Shown here piece by piece: positions 44,655 through 54,216 of a stretch of DNA of 64,000 nucleotides. Position numbers and translations under genes: made by a program. The DNA comes from Aquificaceae bacterium. Lineage in GTDB: Bacteria; Aquificota; Aquificia; Aquificales; Aquificaceae. Within the stretch, counting starts at the first letter, position 1, and each line of letters begins with the position of its first letter. The stretch lies in NCBI GenBank assembly GCA_026981975.1, contig JALSHV010000014.1, forward strand, positions 1 through 64,000, written 5' to 3'. Under the pieces are notes generated by a model, which did not search any database, was not told the DNA's origin, and worked only from the letters and a program-made list of their open reading frames with translations.

Positions 44655-45646
44655 TCAGAGCTTCCCCCTGATTCACCAACAAATACACTAACGGGGGAAT
44701 ATCTGGCTACATTCTCCGCCACAGATCCCAGATCTAATCCTTCATCATAGTGTCTGCCAGTTTTTCCAACAAAGAGTAGGTCTATTCCAGCTTGTGTTAC
44801 ATAGTTGCATATACTTTCATAGAGATACCCTTCTACTACAGAACTTACAATCTTACCGTTGAACCCTTCAGATTTTAAAAGAGCAGATCCTTTATTAAGG
44901 ATAAGTTCCCCTACTCTTTTGAGTCCTTTATCTATAAACTCATCGTGCAATCTCTCCTGTTCTTGAGATTTGAAGGAAAAGCCCTTTACGTGATACATAA
45001 AACGCTTTAGCTTGTCAAAGATAAATCTGTGAAGATTTGTATCAAAAACGTAAAGAAGGTGAAGCTCAGAATCAAAAAACTCCGCAAACTTTACAGCCTG
45101 CTTTAGTATTCCAAAAGAAGTTTCACTTCCGTCTAAAGCTACCGCAATTTTTTTAAAATCAGAAGAGTTCTTTACCACCAAAACATTACGGGGAAAGAAT
45201 CTTAATACTCTAAGGCAGGTGCTTCCAAGATAACCTTCCTTTACTTTGTTAAACCCGTAAGCTCCTATAACTATAAGGTCAACCGATTCCTCGTAGGCTA
45301 CCTTGAGCAAAGCGGAGTAGTTCTTTCCTTCTCTTACAATACATCTGTAAGGTATGCTGTGTTTACTGTAAAGATCTTTATAAGGCTCAAGATAGGAAAG
45401 TGAAATCTTCTCCATGGCTGTTCTCATAAGCTCATCATGAAATTCCCTTTGTTTAGCTAAAAACTCCTCTTTGTATTTTTCAGGTAAAATAGGTTCCATA
45501 ATTCTGAAAGCCTTTTCGTGAAGCCGAACGTTGTAGCCGTGAAAACCTATAACTTCCGCTTTAAATATATCCGCAACTCTTGCGGAAATCTCAGCAACTT
45601 CCCGTGAGATAGGACTGTTGTCTATAGCAGCTATGATTTTTTTCAT
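44642..45646 (-). CDS. Tandem universal stress protein (UspA family)
   Basis: Two Usp repeats: IIAAIDNSP...LIVIGAYGF and IAVALDGSETS...LLFVGKTGRHY. Confidence 0.85.
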   Translation of the reverse strand: MKKIIAAIDNSPISREVAEISARVADIFKAEVIGFHGYNVRLHEKAFRIMEPILPEKYKEEFLAKQREFHDELMRTAMEKISLSYLEPYKDLYSKHSIPYRCIVREGKNYSALLKVAYEESVDLIVIGAYGFNKVKEGYLGSTCLRVLRFFPRNVLVVKNSSDFKKIAVALDGSETSFGILKQAVKFAEFFDSELHLLYVFDTNLHRFIFDKLKRFMYHVKGFSFKSQEQERLHDEFIDKGLKRVGELILNKGSALLKSEGFNGKIVSSVVEGYLYESICNYVTQAGIDLLFVGKTGRHYDEGLDLGSVAENVARYSPVSVFVGESGGSSEWKV

Positions 45647-45711
45647 CGCTTTCCATTATAACAACTCCTTGTGAAGTTTCTTATGTTGTTTACAATTAAT
45701 TTAATAACGTA

Positions 45712-45783
45712 GGGCGGTTAGCTCAGAGGGAGAGCGCCATCCTCACAAGATGGAGGTCGGCGGTTCAAGTCCGCCACCGCCCA
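45712..45783 (+). tRNA. tRNA-Val (anticodon CAC), CCA not encoded
   Basis: GGGCGGT acceptor pairing ACCGCCC; TAGCTCAG D-arm; CCATC-CTCACAA-GATGG anticodon arm; GGTTCAAGTCC T-arm. Confidence 0.97.
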
Positions 45784-45790
45784 TTAATTC

Positions 45791-46585
45791 TTACAACACC
45801 GAAAAGTAAACACCTTCTCTTATTTTTAATACATTGTGATGTTTACCCGTATCTTCCATAAGCAGTTCTTCAGAAGTCAGCTCTTCTTTCAACTTATCAG
45901 CTACTTCAAACACTTCAGAAGGTAACCTTTCTTCTCCATCAAAGGGAAGAATTTGTGAAAACTCTTCAATCAGTATATCTTCTACTTTTTGAAGTGTGGG
46001 AAAAATACCTATTTCTCTTTCCACCCACGATATGTTCTCCTCAAGGATAGAAGTCAACATCTTTTTAGATTCTTCAGGAACGTTGAAAAGGGAAGCCATT
46101 AAAGAGCAGTTGAATCCAAGGAGTAAATTTCCTACAAAGACAAAAGATCCACCTATATCACCCGCCCCCTGTCCGCTTATCTTTTTTTCACTTCCCTTGA
46201 CAACAATATCACTGATAGGCTTATACTTCACCTCTATACCAAGTCTTTTATAAGTTCTAATTACCGGTGTTGAGAATTTCCTACAAGCGTCTTCCACCCT
46301 GAAAGGTAGATAAGGAGATCCCCTTTTTATTATTAACTGATAGAAAATTTGATCTTTATCCAGAAGAACTGCACCCCCTCCTGTTTCTCTGCGAATTACA
46401 GGAATTCCGAGATCACGACATAAATCCACCCTTAGAATCTTAGGAACAGTATCGGAAAATCCGACGCTGATAAAGGTTTCCTCTGGAGATACTATCAGCA
46501 AACCTTCGTATCCTAAGCGAGCAAGTGCGTGGAAAAGAGTTACAGATCTTAGATTACCTTGCTTACCAGCTTTGTAAATCTTCAT
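45791..46585 (-). CDS. Lipoate-protein ligase family (BPL/LplA)
   Basis: IPVIRRETGGGAVLLDKDQIFYQLII...KISGQGAGDIGGSFVFVGNLLL. Confidence 0.8.
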   Translation of the reverse strand: MKIYKAGKQGNLRSVTLFHALARLGYEGLLIVSPEETFISVGFSDTVPKILRVDLCRDLGIPVIRRETGGGAVLLDKDQIFYQLIIKRGSPYLPFRVEDACRKFSTPVIRTYKRLGIEVKYKPISDIVVKGSEKKISGQGAGDIGGSFVFVGNLLLGFNCSLMASLFNVPEESKKMLTSILEENISWVEREIGIFPTLQKVEDILIEEFSQILPFDGEERLPSEVFEVADKLKEELTSEELLMEDTGKHHNVLKIREGVYFSVL

Positions 46586-46904
46586 TTTCCTTAAGAAAAA
46601 CTCTCCACCGCGGAGGTGAGAGGCAGGAAGAACAGCCAAGAGAGGAAATATCGTAAATTTTAAAAACCTTAGGATTAGAAGGTATATGCACAAAGATAAA
46701 TACGGTATTCTTGCCGAGAGTAGTGAAGTCTTTCTTCCAATTTTGAACTTGACTGATTAATTCCTTTAACTTCTCCACTGCAGATTCTCTGCTGAAAACT
46801 TCTCTTTTGTTTTCTTTAAGATCTTCAAAAATCCATTCTCCGTCGGGGAGTTTATTAAGTATTTCAACAGCTTGCTGTTCGTTAGAAATTCCGTAAAATC
46901 TCAT
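46563..46904 (-). CDS. Hypothetical protein
   Basis: 113-aa ORF between hemB and the ligase, one-base junction with hemB. Confidence 0.5.
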   Translation of the reverse strand: MRFYGISNEQQAVEILNKLPDGEWIFEDLKENKREVFSRESAVEKLKELISQVQNWKKDFTTLGKNTVFIFVHIPSNPKVFKIYDISSLGCSSCLSPPRWRVFLKENEDLQSW

Positions 46905-47896
46905 TAAATTTCTCTTTTATTTATCATAAGAGCTATTTCCTTTGCAAAATAAGTTATTATCATATCCGCTCCAGCTCTTTTTATGGAAAGGAGAATTTCC
47001 AAAGCCACCTTCTTTTCGTCTATCCAACCCAATCTTCCTCCAGCTTTTACCATGGAATACTCACCACTTACATTGTAAGCACATACAGGCAGAGGGAGTG
47101 ACTTTCTAACATCGGAAATTACGTCCAAATAAGAAAGAGCAGGTTTCACCATCACTATATCCGCTCCTTCAAGGGCATCTATCAGCACTTCCTTCAAAGC
47201 TTCTCTCCTATTGGCGGGATCCATCTGATATCCTCTTCTATCTCCGAAGGAAGGTGCGCTTTCCGCTGCTTCTCTGAAAGGACCGTAGAAGGCAGAGGCG
47301 AATTTAGCAGAGTAAGCCATGATAGGAATATGGGAAAAGCCTTCCTCATCAAGGGCTTCTCTTATTGCCTTTACCATACCGTCCATCATTCCTGAAGGTG
47401 CTACCATATCCGCTCCGTTTTTTGCGTGAGAAACAACCTGTTTTTTAAGATTTTCAAGAGTAGCGTCGTTATCTATATCGCCGTTTTTTAAAACCCCACA
47501 ATGACCGTGAGTGGTGTATTCGCAGAAACACACGTCGGTTATAAGATACATATCTGGAACTTCTTTTTTAAGTTTACGCAGAGCTTTTTGAATTATTCCC
47601 TCATCACTCCAAGTATCAGATCCAATATCGTCTTTTTTTTCAGGAATCCCGAATAGGATAACCGCTGGAATTCCAAGATCTCTAATCTCTTTAACCGCAT
47701 CTACTACTTTGTCCACGGAATACCTGTAAATACCGGGCATAGAAGGTATTTCTTCAACTATATTCTCACCGTAACGGACAAAAATAGGACATATAAGATC
47801 TTCTAAGGTGAGAGCAGTTTCTCTAACAAGTTTTCTTATATTCTCACCCTTTCTTAATCTTCTCGGTCTGGAGTAAGGAAATTTGAAAAACATCAT
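46904..47896 (-). CDS. hemB: Porphobilinogen synthase
   Basis: [20 protein letters not shown]...[16 protein letters not shown]...[13 protein letters not shown]...[12 protein letters not shown]. Confidence 0.95.
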   Translation of the reverse strand: MMFFKFPYSRPRRLRKGENIRKLVRETALTLEDLICPIFVRYGENIVEEIPSMPGIYRYSVDKVVDAVKEIRDLGIPAVILFGIPEKKDDIGSDTWSDEGIIQKALRKLKKEVPDMYLITDVCFCEYTTHGHCGVLKNGDIDNDATLENLKKQVVSHAKNGADMVAPSGMMDGMVKAIREALDEEGFSHIPIMAYSAKFASAFYGPFREAAESAPSFGDRRGYQMDPANRREALKEVLIDALEGADIVMVKPALSYLDVISDVRKSLPLPVCAYNVSGEYSMVKAGGRLGWIDEKKVALEILLSIKRAGADMIITYFAKEIALMINKREI

Positions 47897-47939
47897 AAGA
47901 TAAAATTATATCAGGATAGCGGTTATACTATAGGATTCC

Positions 47940-48725
47940 ATGGAAACGGAGCAGGTATCCGTAAAAGAAGCTATTGTGCTTGGAATAGTAGAAGGATTAA
48001 CGGAATTCTTACCAGTATCCTCAACTGGTCATCTAATACTTACGGTTCATATCTTGGGAATACCCCATACAGAGTTTATCAAGAGTTTTGAAATATCCAT
48101 TCAGCTCGGTTCAATAATGGCTATTCTGTTTCTTTACAAAGAAAGATTTGTAAGAGATTACGAACTGTGGAAAAGAATAGTATTTGCTTTTATACCCACA
48201 GGTGCAGTAGGCTTTGTCCTTTACAAACTTATTAAAGAACATCTGATAGGAAATGATTTAATAGTAACGGTTAATCTTTTTGTAGGAGGTATAGTTCTTA
48301 TATTAGCTGACAGGCACAGTAATCGTTTCAAAGGGTTTGAAGACGTAACTCAGATGCCTCTTTGGAGAGTTTTTATTATCGGTTTATTTCAATCTATAGC
48401 TGTTGTTCCCGGTGTTTCGCGATCAGGTGCTACAATAATAGGCGGTATGTTCATGGGTTTATCCCGCAAAAGTGCCGCTGAGTTCTCTTTTATACTGGCT
48501 GTTCCTACAATGTTCGCCGCTACAGGTTACGATCTTACCAAAAGCGGAGCTTCCTTTTCAGCGGAACAATGGAAACTGCTTACCCTTGGATTTTTAACCG
48601 CCTTCATTACGGCTTTTTTTACCGTTAAAACCTTCATAAGCTTCTTAGAAAAACACGGTTTTACTCTCTTCGGTATTTATCGGATACTTATATCTTTTAT
48701 CTACGGTAGTATCTTTCTTTTATGA
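47940..48725 (+). CDS. uppP: Undecaprenyl-diphosphatase
   Basis: GIVEGLTEFLPVSSTGHLIL...VVPGVSRSGATIIGGMFMGL. Confidence 0.95.
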   Translation: METEQVSVKEAIVLGIVEGLTEFLPVSSTGHLILTVHILGIPHTEFIKSFEISIQLGSIMAILFLYKERFVRDYELWKRIVFAFIPTGAVGFVLYKLIKEHLIGNDLIVTVNLFVGGIVLILADRHSNRFKGFEDVTQMPLWRVFIIGLFQSIAVVPGVSRSGATIIGGMFMGLSRKSAAEFSFILAVPTMFAATGYDLTKSGASFSAEQWKLLTLGFLTAFITAFFTVKTFISFLEKHGFTLFGIYRILISFIYGSIFLL

Positions 48726-49465
48726 AAAGAGCTGTCCTTCTCACAGGTGCAAAGAGGATAGGTTACGAAATAGCTAAGAGTCTACTACAAGAAGGTTATA
48801 ATCTGAGTATTGTTTACAGAAAACCTTTCAAAGGTATGTCCGATTTAAAACTATTCGCTTTAAAATCAGGTTCTAAGATTCTTTTCCTAAAAGCGGATTT
48901 AGAAAATCCTTCCTACTGGGAAAGCATAGTAGAAAAAACCTTCAGAAAGTTTAACAGAATTGATGCTTTTCTTCATCTTGCCTCTCCTTATAGAGAAACA
49001 CCTATTAAGAGTTTAAAACTGAGTGACCTTAAGGAACACATTACTCCGACAGCAGAGTCTTTCTTTTTTCTCTCCCTTTACTCCTTTAAAAAAATGCTTC
49101 TGAATAAGGGATACGTTAAGGGTAGAATTATTGCCTTTGGGGATTGGGCTGTAGATCATACACCTTACAGAAACTTCAGTGCCTATTTTCTTTCAAAGGG
49201 ATCTCTTCACAGCGCTGTGAAAATACTTGCAAAAGAGTTCGCTCCCGAAGTTTTGGTAAACTGTATTGCTTTAGGACCTACTTTAAAAGCGGAAAACTTG
49301 AGCGAAGAAGAGTGGAACAGAATTCTTTTAAATACTCCTTTACGCCGTGAAGTAGCTATAAGAGATATTGTATCCCTTACTCTTTTCCTTCTAAAGGCGG
49401 AAAGTATAACAGGTGAAATAATAAAACTTGACGGGGGAAGACATCTGAGTGGTTCTGGAACTTAA
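48722..49465 (+). CDS. Short-chain dehydrogenase/reductase
   Basis: AVLLTGAKRIGYEIAKSLLQEG...YFLSKGSLHSAVKILAKEF; ATGA overlap with uppP. Confidence 0.85.
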   Translation: MKRAVLLTGAKRIGYEIAKSLLQEGYNLSIVYRKPFKGMSDLKLFALKSGSKILFLKADLENPSYWESIVEKTFRKFNRIDAFLHLASPYRETPIKSLKLSDLKEHITPTAESFFFLSLYSFKKMLLNKGYVKGRIIAFGDWAVDHTPYRNFSAYFLSKGSLHSAVKILAKEFAPEVLVNCIALGPTLKAENLSEEEWNRILLNTPLRREVAIRDIVSLTLFLLKAESITGEIIKLDGGRHLSGSGT

Positions 49466-49470
49466 AAATA

Positions 49471-49695
49471 CTATTTGTTGTTTTTCATAGCTTTACGTAT
49501 CTTATCTTCTATAAGATCCTTATAGTAGAGCTTTTCTTTTTTCATTTTCTCTATCTCCATTTTAAGATCGTGAGTCATAGGGTGGTGTCTTTCCAGCTTG
49601 GCTATGTCTTTGTCCAATTCATCGTGTCTATCTTTCCACTGGCGGAATTCTCTATCCTGTTCGTAGAGTTTTTTTACAATCTCTTCCCTTTTCAT
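49471..49695 (-). CDS. DUF465/YdcH-like small protein
   Basis: MKREEIVKKLYEQDREFRQWKDRHDELDKDIAKLERHHPMTHDLKMEIEKMKKEKLYYKDLIEDKI; start trimmed to internal Met. Confidence 0.7.
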   Translation of the reverse strand: MKREEIVKKLYEQDREFRQWKDRHDELDKDIAKLERHHPMTHDLKMEIEKMKKEKLYYKDLIEDKIRKAMKNNK

Positions 49696-50123
49696 AACAC
49701 GTCCCCCCTTCTGGGTCTGAAGACTATTAAACCACATAGGGAAAAGAAATATCCCAGTAAAAGTGAAGATAGATTTCCTGCAAAAAGAAAGAACAAAAAT
49801 CCTATCGCAAAGGGAATACACAGAGATACCCAGCTCCAAAAATACCGCCTTACAGCGGTATAACTCCACAAATTCTGTGTTGTGCTTACGGGAAACTTCT
49901 TTTTTCTTACAAGGAAAGCAATACCCCAACTCAGCAAAGCGGAAATCACCTGTAAGGTGTAAACGTATAAAACCAACTTGTAAGAGACAGGAAGAGAGAA
50001 AAATGGATAAAGAGCAATACAGATTGCAAGTAAAACGGAGATGAACCCTATAAAGACTGCATTTAGCTGAACTGCTCTTCTTACAAAAACTTCACTTCTT
50101 TTACCGGAAGTTCCCTGAGCCAT
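49692..50123 (-). CDS. Small membrane protein of unknown function
   Basis: 143 aa with ~4 hydrophobic segments; overlaps the purA 3' end and the downstream ORF (ATGA). Confidence 0.6.
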   Translation of the reverse strand: MAQGTSGKRSEVFVRRAVQLNAVFIGFISVLLAICIALYPFFSLPVSYKLVLYVYTLQVISALLSWGIAFLVRKKKFPVSTTQNLWSYTAVRRYFWSWVSLCIPFAIGFLFFLFAGNLSSLLLGYFFSLCGLIVFRPRRGDVL

Positions 50124-51382
50124 AGAAATTCTTCCCTTCTTGGACCTGTGGAGAGCATTATTACAGGAACACCTGTAAATTCCTCTATAAAACGTATGTA
50201 ATTTTCAGCTTCCGCGGGTAAGTCCTTAGGAGTTTTAATACCCTTTGTGTTTTTAAGCCAACCTTTAAGTGTTTCATATACAGGTTCTATCCTTTTAAGA
50301 GTCTCAGCAGAAGAAGGGAAATAGTCTATTTTGCTTCCTTCGTATTCGTAAGCAACGCAGACTTTAATCTCCTCAAAACTGTCAAGAACATCAAGCTTGG
50401 TAAGAATTAAACCGTCAAGACTGTTAACTCTAACAGCGTATTTAAGAGCTACAAGATCAAGCCAACCGCATCTTCTTGGTCTGCCTGTAGTAGAACCGTA
50501 TTCCCCACCCGCGATTCTGAGTTTTTCACCTTCTTCACCTGTAAGCTCCGTAGGGAAAGGTCCTCCACCTACTCTTGTGGTGTAAGCTTTAGCAACCCCT
50601 ATCATATAAGCGTCTGCAAAGAACTTAGGAGGCAAACCTGTCCCGTTGGACAGTCCGAGAGCGGAAGAATTAGAGGAAGTTACATAAGGATATGTTCCCA
50701 TATCAACATCAAGCATTGTTCCTTGTGCACCTTCAAAGAGCATGCTCTTCTCAGCTTCAAGAAGAAATCTGGAAACATCACACACCATATCTTTGTATTT
50801 GTAATACTTCACTAAGGTGTTCTCAAAAATCTTTTCTACATCTAAATCATGGCTTTCACAAAACACTTTTTCGCAGATGTCTTTTACAAAAGCTACGTTT
50901 TCCTCCACAAGGGAATGAAATCTTTTTTCATCTTCAAGATCTACCATACGTATGCCTTTTCTGCCGAATTTGAACATATAAGCGGGTCCTATTCCACGAA
51001 GTGTAGTTCCTATACCTTTTTTCTTTTCAAAGAGTCTGTCCAAAAGCTTGTGGTATGGCATTACAAGATGAACTCTATCGCTTATATAAAGTCTGTTTCT
51101 GTATAAGATTCCCTTTTTTTCAAGATCTGTAAGCTCGCTGTCAAGAACATCAAGATCTACTACCATTCCTTGAGCTATTACACCTGTTACATGAGAGTGT
51201 AAAATACCCGTCGGAAGTATATGAAGTATAAATTTACTGTTGTTAACTAATACCGTATGACCTGCATTACTACCTCCCTGATATCTGACAGTTATTTCAA
51301 AGTTCTCGGAAAGAAGATCCACTATCTTACCCTTTCCTTCATCTCCCCATTGAGCACCGAGAATGACAAGTTTTCTGACCAT
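50081..51382 (-). CDS. purA: Adenylosuccinate synthetase
   Basis: VILGAQWGDEGKGKIVDLL...GGSNAGHTV...EGAQGTMLDVDMGTYPYVTSSN. Confidence 0.97.
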   Translation of the reverse strand: MVRKLVILGAQWGDEGKGKIVDLLSENFEITVRYQGGSNAGHTVLVNNSKFILHILPTGILHSHVTGVIAQGMVVDLDVLDSELTDLEKKGILYRNRLYISDRVHLVMPYHKLLDRLFEKKKGIGTTLRGIGPAYMFKFGRKGIRMVDLEDEKRFHSLVEENVAFVKDICEKVFCESHDLDVEKIFENTLVKYYKYKDMVCDVSRFLLEAEKSMLFEGAQGTMLDVDMGTYPYVTSSNSSALGLSNGTGLPPKFFADAYMIGVAKAYTTRVGGGPFPTELTGEEGEKLRIAGGEYGSTTGRPRRCGWLDLVALKYAVRVNSLDGLILTKLDVLDSFEEIKVCVAYEYEGSKIDYFPSSAETLKRIEPVYETLKGWLKNTKGIKTPKDLPAEAENYIRFIEEFTGVPVIMLSTGPRREEFLWLRELPVKEVKFL

Positions 51383-51386
51383 TGAA

Positions 51387-51803
51387 CTATTCTAAATAGC
51401 CTGCTTCTATACCTATGCAAGCATTGTAAATAAACTCTATTTTCTCCTTATATTTTTTTACAATTTCCATATTTTCCGATCCCGGTTGAAACCATACAAC
51501 AGAAGCTCCTATTTCTATAGCCTCTGATACAATTGGTTCTATGTGAGCGGGATTTCTGAATACATTAACTATATCAACTTTTTCAGGTATCTCTTTAAGG
51601 GAAGGGAGAACTTTTATTCCCATGATCTCAGTGCCAGCGTATTTTGGATTTACAAAGTAAACTTTATGCTTACCTTTTCTGAGCAACTTTTCTGTAGTGA
51701 AAAAAGAGGGACGCTGTGGGTTGGGAGATATTCCAACAACCGCTATAACTTTCGCTGTTTTAAGTTTTTCAAGAGCCTCTTCTTTATGAGCAACTTCGGA
51801 CAT
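51387..51803 (-). CDS. CoA-binding domain protein
   Basis: IAVVGISPNPQRPSFFTTEKLLRKGKHKVYFVNPKYAGTEIMG...VWFQPGSEN. Confidence 0.88.
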   Translation of the reverse strand: MSEVAHKEEALEKLKTAKVIAVVGISPNPQRPSFFTTEKLLRKGKHKVYFVNPKYAGTEIMGIKVLPSLKEIPEKVDIVNVFRNPAHIEPIVSEAIEIGASVVWFQPGSENMEIVKKYKEKIEFIYNACIGIEAGYLE

Positions 51804-51817
51804 AAGTTTTTATTATA

Positions 51818-52102
51818 TCAAGAGTAATCCTCCGCCAAGCTGTCTAGAAGAGGAAGAATTTGAAGGAGATTACTCTTGGCTTCTAAAAGATCTCTTCTTA
51901 TAACTTCGTAGTTATCTCCCAAAAGATAATAAAGGTTTAAAAGAGTTTCCTTGTTATCCGCATCACAGATAAGCTTTTCAAGATTTTTTCTTATTCTGTA
52001 ATTTAGATCCAACAAGCAGTGTTGTGATACCTTATCTGATACAACCAGAGATTTCAAAAGCTCTATCAGCTCTCCTAATTCCTCCTTTTCTTCTTTTTCC
52101 AT
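51818..52102 (-). CDS. Hypothetical helical protein
   Basis: 94-aa ORF in the purA operon orientation. Confidence 0.5.
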   Translation of the reverse strand: MEKEEKEELGELIELLKSLVVSDKVSQHCLLDLNYRIRKNLEKLICDADNKETLLNLYYLLGDNYEVIRRDLLEAKSNLLQILPLLDSLAEDYS

Positions 52103-52219
52103 ACCTGCTCCCCCCGCTTGAGAATTTTAGCCGATATAAAATTATAATAAAATTTCACATTTTTTTCACGATAAGTATAAAAGTATTAAGTGTTAAAAAT
52201 TCAAAGGGAGGTATGTATC

Positions 52220-52867
52220 ATGAAGCACTTCTACGAATCTTTTTCCCACACTGAAAGGCTCAATCGGCAAAGAGGTTTCACGCTGATTGAGCTGTTGGTA
52301 GTCATTGCTATAATTGCTATTCTGGCAGCCATTGCAATTCCGCAGTTCGCAAAGTATAGAATGCGGGCTTTTAACAGCGCTGCGGAATCGGACTTGAGAA
52401 ATCTCGCAACAGCTCAAGAAGCTCTTTTTGCGGAGAATATGATTTACGGTATAACTGAAGACGGTAATACACTGCCTGGATCTGGAACAACTGGAGGAAA
52501 CGGAGCCATAGTAGATGGTCCAGTTCCCGCAGCAACGGAAACACAGGCAGGAGCGTTGATAACCGCGACTATCCCCGGCGCAGCACAAAACGTTGGTATA
52601 GGTATAGCGGTTAGTAATAACGTTGACATTCAGGCTAATACACCGGCAAATGATCTGAGCAACTACGTAGCAATAGCTCACCACAATCAAGGAGATACTG
52701 CATACGGTAAGGATTCAGACTCTACTGCCATATACAGGTGTAAAGACGACGCTTTTGTGGGAGATGCTGCCGCAAGTTTACCAGTAGCAGCGCCAGCACC
52801 TATTGCCAACTCCGACGATTTCAACGGAGTGAACTGTGGTGGAGATCTTGGTTGGGTAGCTCAGTAA
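52220..52867 (+). CDS. Type IV pilin-like protein (prepilin)
   Basis: RQRGFTLIELLVVIAIIAILAAIAIPQFAKYRMRAFNSAAESDLRNLATAQEALF; GGGAGG RBS. Confidence 0.92.
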   Translation: MKHFYESFSHTERLNRQRGFTLIELLVVIAIIAILAAIAIPQFAKYRMRAFNSAAESDLRNLATAQEALFAENMIYGITEDGNTLPGSGTTGGNGAIVDGPVPAATETQAGALITATIPGAAQNVGIGIAVSNNVDIQANTPANDLSNYVAIAHHNQGDTAYGKDSDSTAIYRCKDDAFVGDAAASLPVAAPAPIANSDDFNGVNCGGDLGWVAQ

Positions 52868-52874
52868 TTTAACT

Positions 52875-52894
52875 GCCCCCTTTGCGGGGGCTTT
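52875..52894 (+). terminator. Intrinsic terminator after pilin gene
   Basis: GCCCCC TTTGC GGGGGC TTT. Confidence 0.8.
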
Positions 52895-52911
52895 GATTAA
52901 AATTCTAATTG

Positions 52912-54216
52912 ATGTCTCTTTACGATCTGATTATAAAAGGTGTTCTCATTGCGCAAGGAAACCGAATAGCAGATATAGCTATTAGTGATGGAGTAATAAA
53001 AAAGATAGAACCAGATATAAAAGAAGAGGCAAAAGAGAAAATCTCAGGAAAGGGTAAGCTTGTTATACCAGCTTTTGCCAACATGCACACTCATGTGCCT
53101 ATGACTCTCTTCAGAGGCTTAGGAGCTGATCTTCCCCTTATGGATTGGCTTCAAAAGATTATCTGGCCCCTTGAAAAAGAATTTGTTTCCCCTGATTTTG
53201 TGAAAATCGGAACAGAGCTGGGTGTTCTTGAGATGATCAAATCAGGAACAACTCTTTTTATAGATATGTATTTTTTTGAAGAAATGGTGGGAGAAGTGGT
53301 GGAATCCGCTGGTATAAGAGCGGGTTTAGGTTTCGGAATTTTGGACTTTCCTACAAAAGTTGCTAAAACACCAGATGAATATATAAAAAAAGCAAAGAAA
53401 TTTGCTGAAAATATAAAAGATCATAAAAACGTGTTTCCGGTTATCTGCCCTCATGCACCCTATACTTGCTCAAAAAACACCTTACTAAAAGCGAAAGAGC
53501 TTGCTCAAGAGTTGAATTTATTGATTCACATACACGTAGCAGAAACACAAACTGAAGTGGAAAGGATAAGGGAAGAGTTCGGGAAAACACCTGTAAGGTA
53601 TCTTAACGATATAGGTTTTCTCGGTGAAAATGTTCTTTGCGCTCATATGGTATGGCTTGACGCAGAAGAGATAGACATAGTAAAGGAAACAAATACCGCA
53701 GTGGTTCACTGTCCGGAAAGCAATCTTAAGTTAGCTTCCGGTATAGCACCTGTGCCGGCTTACTTGGGAAAAAACCTTAGGATTACCTTAGGAACAGACG
53801 GCTCCGCTTCTAATGATAACCTTGACATGATGGAAGAAATGGCAACAATGGCAAAGCTTCACAAGGGAACATCTATGAATACGTCCGCTATAGACGCAAC
53901 AACCGCTTTAAAAATAGCCACGGAAAACGGTTTTTCCTGTGCCGGTATAAAGGCAGGGAGAATTGAAGAAGGATATGAAGCGGATTTAATACTGATAGAT
54001 ACTGATTGTCCCCATCTTACACCTTTATACGATCCCGTAGCTCAAGTGGTATATTCTGCAAGATCGTCGGATATAGATACAGTAATATGCAAAGGAAAGG
54101 TAATAATGGAAAATAAAGAGGTTAAAACCTTAGATGAAGAAAGAATTCTAAGAGAAGCTCAAACATGGGGAGATAAAATTAAGAATTTCATTACAAAGCA
54201 TTTCACAAGGGATTAA
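52912..54216 (+). CDS. Amidohydrolase, 5'-methylthioadenosine/S-adenosylhomocysteine deaminase type
   Basis: FANMHTHVPMTLFRGLGADLPLMDWL...IHIHVAETQTEVERI...LGTDGSASNDNLDMMEEM. Confidence 0.9.
   Translation: MSLYDLIIKGVLIAQGNRIADIAISDGVIKKIEPDIKEEAKEKISGKGKLVIPAFANMHTHVPMTLFRGLGADLPLMDWLQKIIWPLEKEFVSPDFVKIGTELGVLEMIKSGTTLFIDMYFFEEMVGEVVESAGIRAGLGFGILDFPTKVAKTPDEYIKKAKKFAENIKDHKNVFPVICPHAPYTCSKNTLLKAKELAQELNLLIHIHVAETQTEVERIREEFGKTPVRYLNDIGFLGENVLCAHMVWLDAEEIDIVKETNTAVVHCPESNLKLASGIAPVPAYLGKNLRITLGTDGSASNDNLDMMEEMATMAKLHKGTSMNTSAIDATTALKIATENGFSCAGIKAGRIEEGYEADLILIDTDCPHLTPLYDPVAQVVYSARSSDIDTVICKGKVIMENKEVKTLDEERILREAQTWGDKIKNFITKHFTRD

Noticed and set aside
49696-49929. 78-aa N-terminal extension of the DUF465-like ORF
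   Set aside because: It overlaps the upstream membrane-protein gene in another frame; the conserved part begins at MKREEIVKKL with an ATGA junction.
52193-52690. 165-aa minus-strand ORF within the pilin gene
   Set aside because: Antisense to a clear type IV pilin; Cys/Ser-rich composition typical of a shadow ORF.
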